Shown here: piece after piece, positions 55,293-63,314 of the stretch
Numbering within the stretch: position 1 is the first letter of the stretch
Layout of the letters: every line of letters begins with the position of its first letter
NCBI RefSeq assembly: GCF_004792685.1
Contig: NZ_SRXT01000001.1
Coordinates: forward strand, 186,001 to 250,000
DNA length: 64,000 bases
DNA from: Sphingomonas gei
Lineage (GTDB): Bacteria; Pseudomonadota; Alphaproteobacteria; Sphingomonadales; Sphingomonadaceae
Direction of reading: 5' to 3'
Notes under the pieces: model-generated
What the model saw: only the letters and a program-made list of their open reading frames with translations
Told to the model about the DNA's origin: nothing
Databases searched by the model: none
Position numbers and translations under genes: made by a program

Positions 55293-55834
55293 GACGGTAC
55301 CTCCTGTTGCAACGGCCGCTGCACCTTTCCGGTGCGGCCGCGGAAGCGGGTATCGAGCCAGCCCTGGACATCGCGGGCGAATTCGGGGGGGGCCTTGCGG
55401 TCGACTGCTTTAGCGATATCGCGCAGCGTCGTCCCCGCCAGCACGTCGCGCATCGCCTTTTCCGCCTGGAGCATCACGGCGTGCACTGCGCAGACCCCGG
55501 TCGACGCCCAGCCGGGCGGCGTATCGCCGAATACCGCGCACTTGCCGCGGATCTCCTGGCAATCGAACAAGGGTTTTCGCCCTTCGATCGCATCTATGAC
55601 CTCAAGGAAGCTGATCTCTTCGGCCCGCCGGGCAAGCAGATAGCCGCCGCGAACCCCTTCGGAAGCTCGGACGATTCCGGCCTTTTCGAGCCTGGGAAAT
55701 ATCTTGGCGAGGAAGCTGGGCGATATCCCCTGCAATTCGGCGAGATCGCGCGAACTCAGCGGCCTGCCGTCCGAGTCCACCAGCCAGAGCAGGCAATGGA
55801 TGCCGTATTCAACGCTCGCGGTAATGTACGCCAT
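55289..55834 (-). CDS. Rrf2-family regulator with possible Fe-S cysteines
   Basis: Winged-helix regulator of 181 residues. N-terminus MAYITASVEYGIHCLLWLV, wing and recognition helix RDLAELQGISPSFLAKIFPRLEKAGIVRASEGVRGGYLLAR. Three cysteines in DCQEIRGKCAVFGDTPPGWASTGVCAVH fit the cluster-binding region of NsrR/IscR-like members. ATG 55834 is chosen over upstream codons, which lack family similarity. A 27-bp imperfect palindrome touches this start codon and is a likely self-operator. It overlaps the FixJ-like gene. It probably senses nitric oxide, oxidants or Fe-S status; which is not readable. Confidence 0.9.
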   Translation of the reverse strand: MAYITASVEYGIHCLLWLVDSDGRPLSSRDLAELQGISPSFLAKIFPRLEKAGIVRASEGVRGGYLLARRAEEISFLEVIDAIEGRKPLFDCQEIRGKCAVFGDTPPGWASTGVCAVHAVMLQAEKAMRDVLAGTTLRDIAKAVDRKAPPEFARDVQGWLDTRFRGRTGKVQRPLQQEVPS

Positions 55835-55860
55835 AACGCGGACTATATCAGTCTGCGTTA
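55834..55860 (-). promoter_or_regulatory. Palindromic operator candidate for Rrf2
   Basis: Arms TAACGC-n-GACT and AGTC-n-GCGTTA are arranged around a 5-base centre; 20 of 27 positions are symmetrical. It begins at the start codon of the Rrf2 gene, where a bound repressor would block initiation. Length and spacing suit an Rrf2 dimer. Confidence 0.6.
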
Positions 55861-56115
55861 TGCGAGGCAACTCCCGGAGCCTCGACGTTGGTCTAGGCCC
55901 GGCGACCCTGTTGGCGTGTCCACGCTCGCACCTCGTCCGATTGCGCGGTCCCGCGCACGCCCGCATTTTTCGCGCCATCGGCAGTGAAGAGATCGCTCCC
56001 GACCGTCGCTATCCGGGAGGATCGCATGCCGAACCACGACCGACCGCTGCCGTTTGAAGCGCTCGCGCGCGGTTTCGCGGGGCGCACCGTTTCACCCAGC
56101 AGAAGGACTCAAGCC

Positions 56116-56946
56116 ATGAACTATGTGACCACCACGGACGGCGTCGAGATATTCTACAAGGACTGGGGGCCCAAGACCGCGCAACCCATCGTCTTTCACC
56201 ATGGCTGGCCGCTGAGCGCGGACGATTGGGACGTGCAGATGATGTTCTTCCTGAACCAGGGCTTCCGCGTCGTGGCGCACGATCGGCGCGGGCATGGCCG
56301 ATCGAGTCAGGTCGATGGCGGGCACGACATGGACCATTATGCCGCCGACGCCGCGGCGGTGGCCGACCATCTCGATCTCGAGCGCGCGGTCCATATCGGC
56401 CATTCCACCGGAGGCGGCGAGGCGACGCGGTACGTGGCGCGCCACGGCACGGACCGCACTGCCAAACTGGTGCTGATCGCAGCGGTGCCGCCACTGATGC
56501 TCAAGACTGCGAACAACCCCGGCGGCCTGCCGCTCGCGGTGTTCGACGGTTTCCGCAAGGGCTTGGCCGACAATCGCTCGCAAAACTATCTCGATATCGC
56601 GAGCGGCCCCTTTTACGGCTTCAATCGGCCCGGCGTGGCGACCATCCCGGGGCTCGTCCAGAATTGGTGGCGCCAGGGGATGATGGGTGGCATCAGGGCG
56701 CATCACGACGGCGTGAAGGCTTTCTCCGAGACCGACTTCACGGATGATTTGAAGCGCATCCAGGTCCCGACCTTGGTGATGCACGGCAGCGATGACCAAG
56801 TGGTGCCGGTAGACGACAGCGCGCGACTTTCGGTGGAGCTGCTGAAGCACGGCACGCTCCAGATTTATGACGGTTTCCCGCATGGCATGATCACCACCCA
56901 TGCCGAGGTAGTGAACCGCGACATTCTGGCTTTCATTCGGCGCTGA
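56116..56946 (+). CDS. Alpha/beta hydrolase, non-heme chloroperoxidase type
   Basis: Hydrolase of 276 residues of the cofactor-free haloperoxidase/perhydrolase group. The nucleophile Ser97 is in GHSTGGG, acid Asp226/227 in HGSDDQVVP, and His256 in FPHGM. HHGWPLSADDWDVQMMFF and AHDRRGHGRSSQ are family blocks. ATG 56116 has AGAAGGA upstream; a longer frame from 55984 has no family support. No signal peptide. Divergent from the Rrf2 regulator across 281 bp, so it may be under the same redox control. It probably hydrolyses an ester, or makes peracids in vitro as relatives do. Confidence 0.88.
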   Translation: MNYVTTTDGVEIFYKDWGPKTAQPIVFHHGWPLSADDWDVQMMFFLNQGFRVVAHDRRGHGRSSQVDGGHDMDHYAADAAAVADHLDLERAVHIGHSTGGGEATRYVARHGTDRTAKLVLIAAVPPLMLKTANNPGGLPLAVFDGFRKGLADNRSQNYLDIASGPFYGFNRPGVATIPGLVQNWWRQGMMGGIRAHHDGVKAFSETDFTDDLKRIQVPTLVMHGSDDQVVPVDDSARLSVELLKHGTLQIYDGFPHGMITTHAEVVNRDILAFIRR

Positions 56947-57183
56947 GCGTCTCGGGACGAGCGCCGAGTCGAACGGCTCTGACCGACAGGGGCTCGCCGA
57001 TCTGAGATTGGGCCGTACGCGTCGCGGCTGGTGGGTGATCGGACGGCCGCTCGTGCCACAAATTTCAAGCGACTGCCGAAAGTAATTGCAAAGAACCGAA
57101 AAAGAGGAGAACTTGAAAGAACTGGGACGTTGAAGGTTGGCCAGTAAATGTCAGCTGTCGTCGCCAGTCATGAGGAGAAGGAC

Positions 57184-57333
57184 ATGACGAAGTCGACCAA
57201 GTCGGAACAGTTGCGTATCCAACTCAAGGCGCTCGACGCTTCGCTGGTGCCGGACTCAGCGCACGGCAAGGCACGGACTCTCGCCCTAAAGGTAAATTAT
57301 GGAGAGGATCGAGTCCACGGCGAGGCGCCCTGA
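57184..57333 (+). CDS. Small peptide, candidate lasso-type RiPP precursor
   Basis: ORF of 49 residues whose ATG lies 4 bases after a strong AGGAGAAG site. An ATG at 57148 in frame would add 12 residues. The N-terminal half is a charged helix-like leader (MTKSTKSEQLRIQLKALDAS). The end reads KARTL then ALKVNYGEDRVHGEAP. If cleavage follows TL, Thr is at -2, Ala at +1, and Glu/Asp at +8/+9, which is the lasso-peptide pattern for an 8- or 9-residue macrolactam ring. It lacks the common YxxP leader motif. The asparagine-synthetase-like gene starts 45 bp downstream. The flanking DNA is more AT-rich than the rest of the window. Coding status is likely; the product class is a hypothesis. Confidence 0.55.
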   Translation: MTKSTKSEQLRIQLKALDASLVPDSAHGKARTLALKVNYGEDRVHGEAP

Positions 57334-57378
57334 GATTGATCTGTCCAATCGAGAATGATCGAAAGCGCCTAGACAATT

Positions 57379-58920
57379 GTGTTTCGCGCTAGGTTGGACT
57401 TCCACGATATCGCTTCCCCCATCGGCTTGGCCGATGGGGGGCTGTTTCTGGGCCGCTCCTCGGTTTTCCCCGTCCAGCACCGAATGCTGCGCACCGAAGT
57501 CCTCGAGAGCGAGGATCGAGTCGTCCTGATCTCCTACGAACGGTTTACCGACGATCCGGAAGGCGTGGTGCTGGTTACCGGTCTCTCCGACTCGGCGATT
57601 CAGGGACGGTTGGACGCGCTCGACGCGTATCTTCTGGATTTCGCGGTGCTCGAGATTGATCGTCGAAAGCGGACGATATCTTATCGCGCATCCCCCGTCG
57701 TCTCGATCCCGGCCTATCTGATCGCTGATCAGGACGGTGTGGCGATCGATTGGGATTATAGCCGCTTGCTGGTCGATCGCGAGGTCGAGATCGTCTGGGA
57801 CGTGGCGCTCGCGCAGATCGCAGGTCGTTCGACATACGCGCCGACGACGATCGTCGCAGGCGTGTATCGCGCCACCGCCGGGGCCGTGCTGAGGGCCAGT
57901 GCAAACGGCGTTGCCGTCGAATTGCCCGAAAGCATCGAGCATGACGGTCCGCACGACGTCTGGCCCGACGCGCATGTCGAGGCACAATTGTTCGAGGCGA
58001 TCAAAGCGATCCTCGATTCGCGACCGCTCGATCCATCGCGCTTGGCAGTCGAATTGAGCGGCGGCATGGACTCGGCGCTGACCTCGATCGCTGCGGCGGC
58101 CGTCGCCGGCCCCGGGGTGATGAGCGTGGGTGCACAGTTCAACGGTCCGATGGGTGCAGCGCAACGCGAACGCAGGTCGATGCTTCGGGATCATGGCGGG
58201 TTTGACGATCTCAGCGTCCCGGCCGAGCGATTTGCTCCCTTCGGGCCGACAAGCCTGCGTCGCATCCGCTACGGAGTCTGGCCCGAGGACGAGAATTACC
58301 CGGAGTTGTTCGAGGCGATGTTCGGTATGTTGCAGGCGGCCGGCATCGATACGCTCGTCTCGGGATTGGGTGGGGACGAACTCTATACCGCCTATGAGGG
58401 CGAGGAAGGCGCGCCCGCCGGCAAGGGCGAGTCCGCCTGCGCATTCCTGACTGCCGAGGGGCTCGCAATCGCGCATCGTGCACGGAGTCCCTATCCGGCC
58501 GGCTGGCTACAGGAAACGTGCTGGAGCGGGGCCGCGAGCGAGTCGCAGCGGGTGCTGCGGTACGGGTTGTGGCCCGTTCACCCCTATCACACGCTCGCAC
58601 TGGCGCGCTTCGTCTCGCGCCTGCCACGCCGATATCGGCGCGATCGTCGGTTGCTTCGCGATACGCTCTGCGAGCTTCTCGGAAACCAGGTCTTCGCGAC
58701 GGACTATGTCAAAGAGACGTTCAAACTGGTGGCGCATCGCGGAATCGCCGAAAACAGGGCCTATCTGATCGACCTTGTGCAGAGATCGAATCTGTCGCGG
58801 CATCCTGGCATCGCGGATCAGGCAATCCTCGCCGCGTTGGCGGGGGACATCGAGGCGCTGGACCATCACACCTACAACGCCCTGTTTCGCGTTCTGAAAG
58901 TCTTCTGCTTCTTTCAATAG
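57379..58920 (+). CDS. Asparagine-synthetase-like protein, possible lasso cyclase
   Basis: Protein of 513 residues with the AsnB two-domain build. The N-domain (about 1-200) keeps the glutaminase fold (LLDFAVLEIDRRKRTISYRA) but has no Cys at position 2, so it cannot use glutamine. The C-domain has the ATP pyrophosphatase loop SGGMDS (227-232) and SGLGGDE (328-334), so it should adenylate a carboxylate. This loss of glutaminase is shared with lasso-peptide macrolactam synthetases (McjC, of similar size). It starts at GTG 57379 with weak ribosome site, right after a small peptide gene. No protease partner or exporter is adjacent. An amide-forming role is likely; lasso cyclase is a reasonable but unproven guess. 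Confidence 0.75.
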   Translation: MFRARLDFHDIASPIGLADGGLFLGRSSVFPVQHRMLRTEVLESEDRVVLISYERFTDDPEGVVLVTGLSDSAIQGRLDALDAYLLDFAVLEIDRRKRTISYRASPVVSIPAYLIADQDGVAIDWDYSRLLVDREVEIVWDVALAQIAGRSTYAPTTIVAGVYRATAGAVLRASANGVAVELPESIEHDGPHDVWPDAHVEAQLFEAIKAILDSRPLDPSRLAVELSGGMDSALTSIAAAAVAGPGVMSVGAQFNGPMGAAQRERRSMLRDHGGFDDLSVPAERFAPFGPTSLRRIRYGVWPEDENYPELFEAMFGMLQAAGIDTLVSGLGGDELYTAYEGEEGAPAGKGESACAFLTAEGLAIAHRARSPYPAGWLQETCWSGAASESQRVLRYGLWPVHPYHTLALARFVSRLPRRYRRDRRLLRDTLCELLGNQVFATDYVKETFKLVAHRGIAENRAYLIDLVQRSNLSRHPGIADQAILAALAGDIEALDHHTYNALFRVLKVFCFFQ

Positions 58921-59089
58921 AAGCTCAAGGACGTGTCTGCCCACCCGGCGCTTCGCCGCGCCCGCCTATCCGTCCCGATGCGCTGGCCCGCTGTCGCGAA
59001 CGGGATGGGATCGCGTCTTCGATGCTCTCACCGTTGCGCGCCGGGTGAAACCGGCTAGTTCGGGAGCGACGCAATGTGAAAGGACCCTA

Positions 59090-60151
59090 GTGGCACGAAG
59101 CGCACGCCCACGAAGCGCTACGATCAAGGATGTCGCGGCAATGGTCGGGGTGTCGCCGATGACCGTGTCGCGCGTAATAAACGATCAATATGGAGTCGGC
59201 GCCGAAACCCGCGCCGCCGTGGAAGAGGCTGTACGCGCGCTCGGCTACACGCCCAACGTCGCCGCGCGCAGCCTCGCAACCTCGGCGGAGCCCAAGATCG
59301 GCGTGATCTATTCCAATCCCAGTGCGGCGTTCATGAGCGACTTCCTGATCGGCGTTTTCGAGGAGGCCTCCGCGCGCGGGGTTCGCCTGGTTCTGCTGAA
59401 GGGGGAGGGCGGCAAGCCCCCGGCCGAGGCGCAGCTCAGGGATCTGGCGGCGTCGGGCGTGGCGGGCTTCATCGTGACGCCGCCGCTCGGCGAGTCGCGC
59501 GCGATGCTCGAACTGCTCGGCGAGACGGGACTGCCGATGGCCGCGGTGGGCGCGCATGCCGTTGAGAATGCGATCTGCGTGCGGATCGACGATCGCGGCG
59601 CGGCCTATGAAATGACCCGGCATCTGATCGATTTGGGGCATCGACGCCTTGGCTTCATCGTCGGCAATCCCGATCAGGCGGCGAGCGCGGAGCGGCTCGC
59701 CGGCTTCTACGCGGCGGTTCGGGAGGTGAACGACGTGCGGACGACCGTTGCGCAGGGTGACTTCAGCTTCGCGTCCGGATTGAGCGCCGCCGAGCAACTG
59801 CTCGACGCCAGCGAAATGCCTTCGGCGATCTTCGCCAGCAACGACGACATGGCGGCGGCGGTGATCTCGGTCGCGCACCGACGCCAGCTCGACGTGCCGA
59901 ACGCGCTGACCGTCGTCGGCTTCGACGATACCCCTGCGGCCGTGATGCTGTGGCCGCCGCTGACGACGGTGCACCAGCCGGTTCGCGCGCTGGCATCCGA
60001 AGCGCTCCGCCTGCTCGTCGCCGAGATCGCTGCCGTCGAGGCGCCGCCCGCCGGCCGCCCCGACCGCGTGCTGGAGCACAGCATCGTCAAGCGGCAGTCC
60101 GCCGCGGTCGTCGCGCCTGACCCTGCGGCCGTTTCCGCCGCCGCCGAATAG
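59090..60151 (+). CDS. LacI-family transcriptional regulator
   Basis: Sugar-responsive repressor of 353 residues. The N-terminal helix-turn-helix and hinge read TIKDVAAMVGVSPMTVSRVINDQYGV ... LGYTPNVAARSLAT. The periplasmic-binding-like effector domain follows (IGVIYSNPSAAFMSDFLIGVFEEA, HLIDLGHRRLGFIVGNPDQAASAERLAGF, PSAIFASNDDMAAAVISVAHR, VVGFDDTPAA). GTG 59090 has AAAGGA upstream; GTG 59045 is a possible longer start. Its 3' end faces the GH43 gene with 7 bp between. It likely controls the GH43-MFS operon and the TonB receptor through the palindromes at 63068 and 63238. Confidence 0.92.
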   Translation: MARSARPRSATIKDVAAMVGVSPMTVSRVINDQYGVGAETRAAVEEAVRALGYTPNVAARSLATSAEPKIGVIYSNPSAAFMSDFLIGVFEEASARGVRLVLLKGEGGKPPAEAQLRDLAASGVAGFIVTPPLGESRAMLELLGETGLPMAAVGAHAVENAICVRIDDRGAAYEMTRHLIDLGHRRLGFIVGNPDQAASAERLAGFYAAVREVNDVRTTVAQGDFSFASGLSAAEQLLDASEMPSAIFASNDDMAAAVISVAHRRQLDVPNALTVVGFDDTPAAVMLWPPLTTVHQPVRALASEALRLLVAEIAAVEAPPAGRPDRVLEHSIVKRQSAAVVAPDPAAVSAAAE

Positions 60152-60158
60152 CAAAGCC

Positions 60159-61778
60159 TCAGTCGGAGTCGCGGCCCTCATATCGGAAAAAGGCGAAATC
60201 CGCCGGGGCGGCGGTGCCGGCCATATCCTGGCACGCCATCCCGACGAACGCGCCGGTGAAATTCGGCAGACCGGAGAAGGAGACTTCGTCGGAAAGCACG
60301 CTGGCATCGAGCGCCGGCGCCAGCTGCCAGTCCCGATCGCCTTGCGGACGCCAGGCAAAGCGAAGCTCGTCGAGATCGACCTCCACTCGCAGATCGATCG
60401 GTCCGCGAGGAAGGTCTGGGGCGACGGTGACGACTGACGAACCACCGTCGACCGGCGAGCTCGACATGATCTGCAGCTGCCGCGCATCACCATCGCGTGT
60501 CACGAACAGATAATGATATTTCGTGCCGTTATAATAGCAGATCAGACCAGCTGCCTGCTGGAAGTGTGCGGGGTCGAATTCCACCTGCGTCGTCGCTGTG
60601 TAGCGGAAATGCTGCTGCCGGCGCGCCACCAGCGCCTGAGTGAAGTGGCTCCCCAGACTCTCGCGTCCGTACAGGCGCAAGTGACCTGGCCGGGCCGACA
60701 GGCTGAACAGCGCTTCCGGATGCGGGGTTCGCAGCCATTGCAGGTCCTGCGGCAAATCGGGCGTATCGAAGCTTCCCTCCCACGGCGTGGCTGGCCACGG
60801 GGCAGGGGGCAGGTCGGGCGCAGGCGGTGCGGGATCCGGCAGTGCATCCCCCCGAATCGTTCGCAGCCAGCCGTCGTCGCCCCATTGCATCGGCTGAAGT
60901 GCGGTCTCCCGGCCGAGCACGCAGCGTTCGCGTCCCGGCAGCGGGCGCCCGCACAGATAGCCGATCCACGGCGTTCCGTCCGCCAGTTCGACCAGGTCGC
61001 CATGGCCTGCGCGGGTCAGCGGCAGGTCGTGCTTGCCGAACGACGTCAGCACCGCGCCGTCGGGATGCACTTCATACGGGCCGAACAGGTTGCGCGACCG
61101 CGCCATCACCACTGCGTGCTCCCAGCCGGTGCCGCCCTCGGCCACGAGCAGATGGTACCACCCGTCGCGCTTGTAGAGGTGCGGGCCTTCAGTGAAGCCG
61201 CGCTCGGTGCCTTCGAAGATCAGATGCCGCCCCCCGAGCAGCTTGCCCGTGCCACGATCGAGCTCCTGCGCGACGATCCCCGCGAAGCGCGGCTTGGTGG
61301 GCCGATGATCCCAGAGCATGTTGAGCAGCCAGCTGCGCCCGTCATCGTCATGGAACAACGCAGGATCAAAGCCGCTGCTGTTGAGATAGACCGGGTCGGA
61401 CCATTCGCCGTCGATACGATCGCAGGTGACGAAATAATTGTGAAAGTCGCGCAAGGTCAGGCCAGTGGCGCCGTCGAGCGTCGACTGGCCGAAGCGCTTG
61501 ACGTCGGTATAGACCAGCCAGAAGCGGCCATCGGCATAGGTCAGGTCGGGCGCCCAGACGCCGCACGAATCGGGCGCGCCGCGCATGTCGAGCTGTTCCG
61601 GACGGCGCAACGGCCGCGTTGCCAGCCGCCAATGGACCAGATCCCTGCTGTGATGGATCTGGACGCCGGGAAACCATTCGAATGTGGAGGTGGCGACGAA
61701 GAAGTCTTCGCCGACGCGTACGATCGAAGGATCCGGATTGAAGCCGCGCAAGATTGGGTTGGAAATGCGATCGTTCAT
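60159..61778 (-). CDS. GH43 beta-xylosidase / alpha-L-arabinofuranosidase
   Basis: Inverting glycosidase of 539 residues without signal peptide, so cytoplasmic. The five-bladed propeller holds the base Asp16 in FNPDPSIVR, the pKa-modulating Asp in SGFDPALFHDDDG and the acid Glu in FTEGPHLYKRDGWYHLLVAEGGT. The C-terminal lectin-like sandwich (about residues 330-535) is typical of the XynB type (GH43_11), as is the length. It hydrolyses imported xylo-oligosaccharides. It starts within the MFS transporter stop (ATGA), so transport and cleavage are coupled. Confidence 0.92.
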   Translation of the reverse strand: MNDRISNPILRGFNPDPSIVRVGEDFFVATSTFEWFPGVQIHHSRDLVHWRLATRPLRRPEQLDMRGAPDSCGVWAPDLTYADGRFWLVYTDVKRFGQSTLDGATGLTLRDFHNYFVTCDRIDGEWSDPVYLNSSGFDPALFHDDDGRSWLLNMLWDHRPTKPRFAGIVAQELDRGTGKLLGGRHLIFEGTERGFTEGPHLYKRDGWYHLLVAEGGTGWEHAVVMARSRNLFGPYEVHPDGAVLTSFGKHDLPLTRAGHGDLVELADGTPWIGYLCGRPLPGRERCVLGRETALQPMQWGDDGWLRTIRGDALPDPAPPAPDLPPAPWPATPWEGSFDTPDLPQDLQWLRTPHPEALFSLSARPGHLRLYGRESLGSHFTQALVARRQQHFRYTATTQVEFDPAHFQQAAGLICYYNGTKYHYLFVTRDGDARQLQIMSSSPVDGGSSVVTVAPDLPRGPIDLRVEVDLDELRFAWRPQGDRDWQLAPALDASVLSDEVSFSGLPNFTGAFVGMACQDMAGTAAPADFAFFRYEGRDSD

Positions 61779-63055
61779 GTCGGTTTGCGCACGAGGCTCC
61801 AGAGTAAGGCGGCGCCTGCCAGATCGAGCACGCCGAGCACGATGAAGAACGGCACATACCCGACCTGATCGACGATCTGGCCGAGCACGAGCGTGAAAGC
61901 GAGGATGCCGAAATTACCGGCAAGCCCGGCGAGGCCGGCGGCGGTGGCGACTTCTTCGGCGCCGAACAGGTCCGATGCCATGGTGATGACCGTCACTGAC
62001 AGCGTCTGATGGGCGAACCCGCCAAGGCACAGCAGGGCGATCGCGACATAGGGATTGGAGGCGAGACCGACGAACGCCATCCCGGTCATCAACACCGCGC
62101 CGATGGTGAATGCCCAGCGCCGGGCGTCGATCAGGTCGACTCCGCGCCGCTGGAGATGCGCGACGACCGCCGGTCCGAACAGGCAGCCGAGGTCGGCGGC
62201 GAGGAACGGGAGCCAGGCGAAGATCGCGATCTGGGCGAGATCGAAGCCGCGCACCTTCGCCAGGTATAACGGCATCCAGAAGGACAGCATTCCCCACACC
62301 GGATCGGCGAGCATGCGCGGGAGCGCGATGCCCCATAATTCCCGGCGACGGATCAGCTGCAGGATCGGTGTTCGCTTGCGCCCGGCCGCGCGCCAGGATT
62401 CCTTTCCGGCGTGGATATAGGCGCGCTCCTCGACACCGAGGCGCCGGTGCTCGCCGGGCGGACGATACCAGATCAGCCACGCCACGCACCATATCAGCCC
62501 GCAGGCCCCGGTGACGAGAAAGGCGAGCCTCCAGCTTTGAGTCAGCACGGCCCATGCGACCAAGGGAGGGGCCAGGACGGCGCCGAACGACGCGCCGATA
62601 TTGTAGATACCGCCGGCGAGGCCGCGCTCGCGCGCCGGGAACCATTCGGTGATCAGCTTCTGGCCTGCCGGCTGCGCCGAACCTTCGGCGAACCCCAGCG
62701 CGAACCGCAGACCCGCGAACGACACCCAGCCAGTCGCCAGCACATGCGCCATCGTGATGATCGACCAGAGCGCGGCGCAAAGCGCGAAGCCTAGGCGCAG
62801 GCCGGTACCGTCGAGGAAATAACCGATCAACGGCTGGAGCATCACGCCCAGCTGGAAGGCGCCGGTGATCCAGGAATATTGTTCGCTCGAGATCGCCTGT
62901 TCGCTGAGAATCACCGGCGCGGCGACACCGAGGACCGAACGGGCAAGATAGTTCAGCACCATTGCCCCGACAAAAAGGCCGATGATGGTCCATCTCAAGT
63001 GACGAAAGCGGAAGCGCTTGGCAGGCTCCGCGGGTGCACTCCAGTCGTCTGCCAT
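61775..63055 (-). CDS. MFS transporter, ACS-like sugar/sugar-acid group
   Basis: Inner-membrane transporter of 426 residues with 12 predicted helices. The first reads RWTIIGLFVGAMVLNYLARSVLGVAAP, as in ExuT/anion:cation symporters. The helix 4-5 region has LRFALGFAEGSAQPAGQKLITEWFPARERGLAGGIYNIGASFG. It probably imports the oligosaccharide or sugar acid used by the co-transcribed GH43 enzyme. A LacI-like palindrome lies 13 bp upstream of its start codon. The substrate is inferred from the neighbours only. Confidence 0.9.
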   Translation of the reverse strand: MADDWSAPAEPAKRFRFRHLRWTIIGLFVGAMVLNYLARSVLGVAAPVILSEQAISSEQYSWITGAFQLGVMLQPLIGYFLDGTGLRLGFALCAALWSIITMAHVLATGWVSFAGLRFALGFAEGSAQPAGQKLITEWFPARERGLAGGIYNIGASFGAVLAPPLVAWAVLTQSWRLAFLVTGACGLIWCVAWLIWYRPPGEHRRLGVEERAYIHAGKESWRAAGRKRTPILQLIRRRELWGIALPRMLADPVWGMLSFWMPLYLAKVRGFDLAQIAIFAWLPFLAADLGCLFGPAVVAHLQRRGVDLIDARRWAFTIGAVLMTGMAFVGLASNPYVAIALLCLGGFAHQTLSVTVITMASDLFGAEEVATAAGLAGLAGNFGILAFTLVLGQIVDQVGYVPFFIVLGVLDLAGAALLWSLVRKPT

Positions 63056-63067
63056 ATGCTCCCCATG

Positions 63068-63081
63068 CGATAGCGCTATCG
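63068..63081 (-). promoter_or_regulatory. LacI-type operator at the MFS promoter
   Basis: A perfect 14-bp palindrome CGATAGCGCTATCG with the central CG pair of LacI/GalR operators, 13 bp upstream of the MFS start. The LacI gene 3' of the same operon is the obvious candidate ligand. Confidence 0.7.
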
Positions 63082-63237
63082 TAGCCCAATGACTCTCCGT
63101 CGTCGCGATATCGGCACTGCTGCTCCCGAGATGTGGGACAGACAGCAGGAGGCCGACGGGATTTCAAGCGCAAAATTTGGAAACAGGTTGAAATTTGTCG
63201 GAGCATTGACTCCCGGCGAAGGCGAACTTACCACACT

Positions 63238-63255
63238 TATGGTAACGCTAACGTA
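63238..63255 (+). promoter_or_regulatory. Second LacI-like site near the TonB receptor
   Basis: TATGGTAAC and GCTAACGTA halves meet at a central CG and match each other's complement at 6 of 9 positions. It lies 60 bp upstream of the receptor ATG in an AT-rich promoter stretch. It resembles site 63068 in its centre (TAxCGCTA). Confidence 0.5.
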
Positions 63256-63314
63256 AAATCAAAAGCAGACGATGGCGAATGGTCCGAAGAGGCCGATCAC
63301 TAGGAGGAGGGATG

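Noticed and set aside
42214..55897. GGTCTAGG found three times (42214, 54648, 55890), possible regulator site
   Set aside because: Two of the three copies simply contain TAG stop codons of minus-strand genes (globin and FixJ-like), so no shared regulatory motif remains.
56947..57183. Possible extra small gene or RNA in the AT-richer gap before the peptide ORF
   Set aside because: AGGAGAAC followed by a TTG gives only a six-codon frame; no structured RNA or promoter could be recognised.
57334..59089. Looked for a lasso B1/B2 (PqqD-like or transglutaminase-like protease) or ABC exporter next to the AsnB-like gene
   Set aside because: None is present between the peptide gene and the LacI gene, and the upstream neighbour is an alpha/beta hydrolase; hence the lasso call stays a hypothesis.
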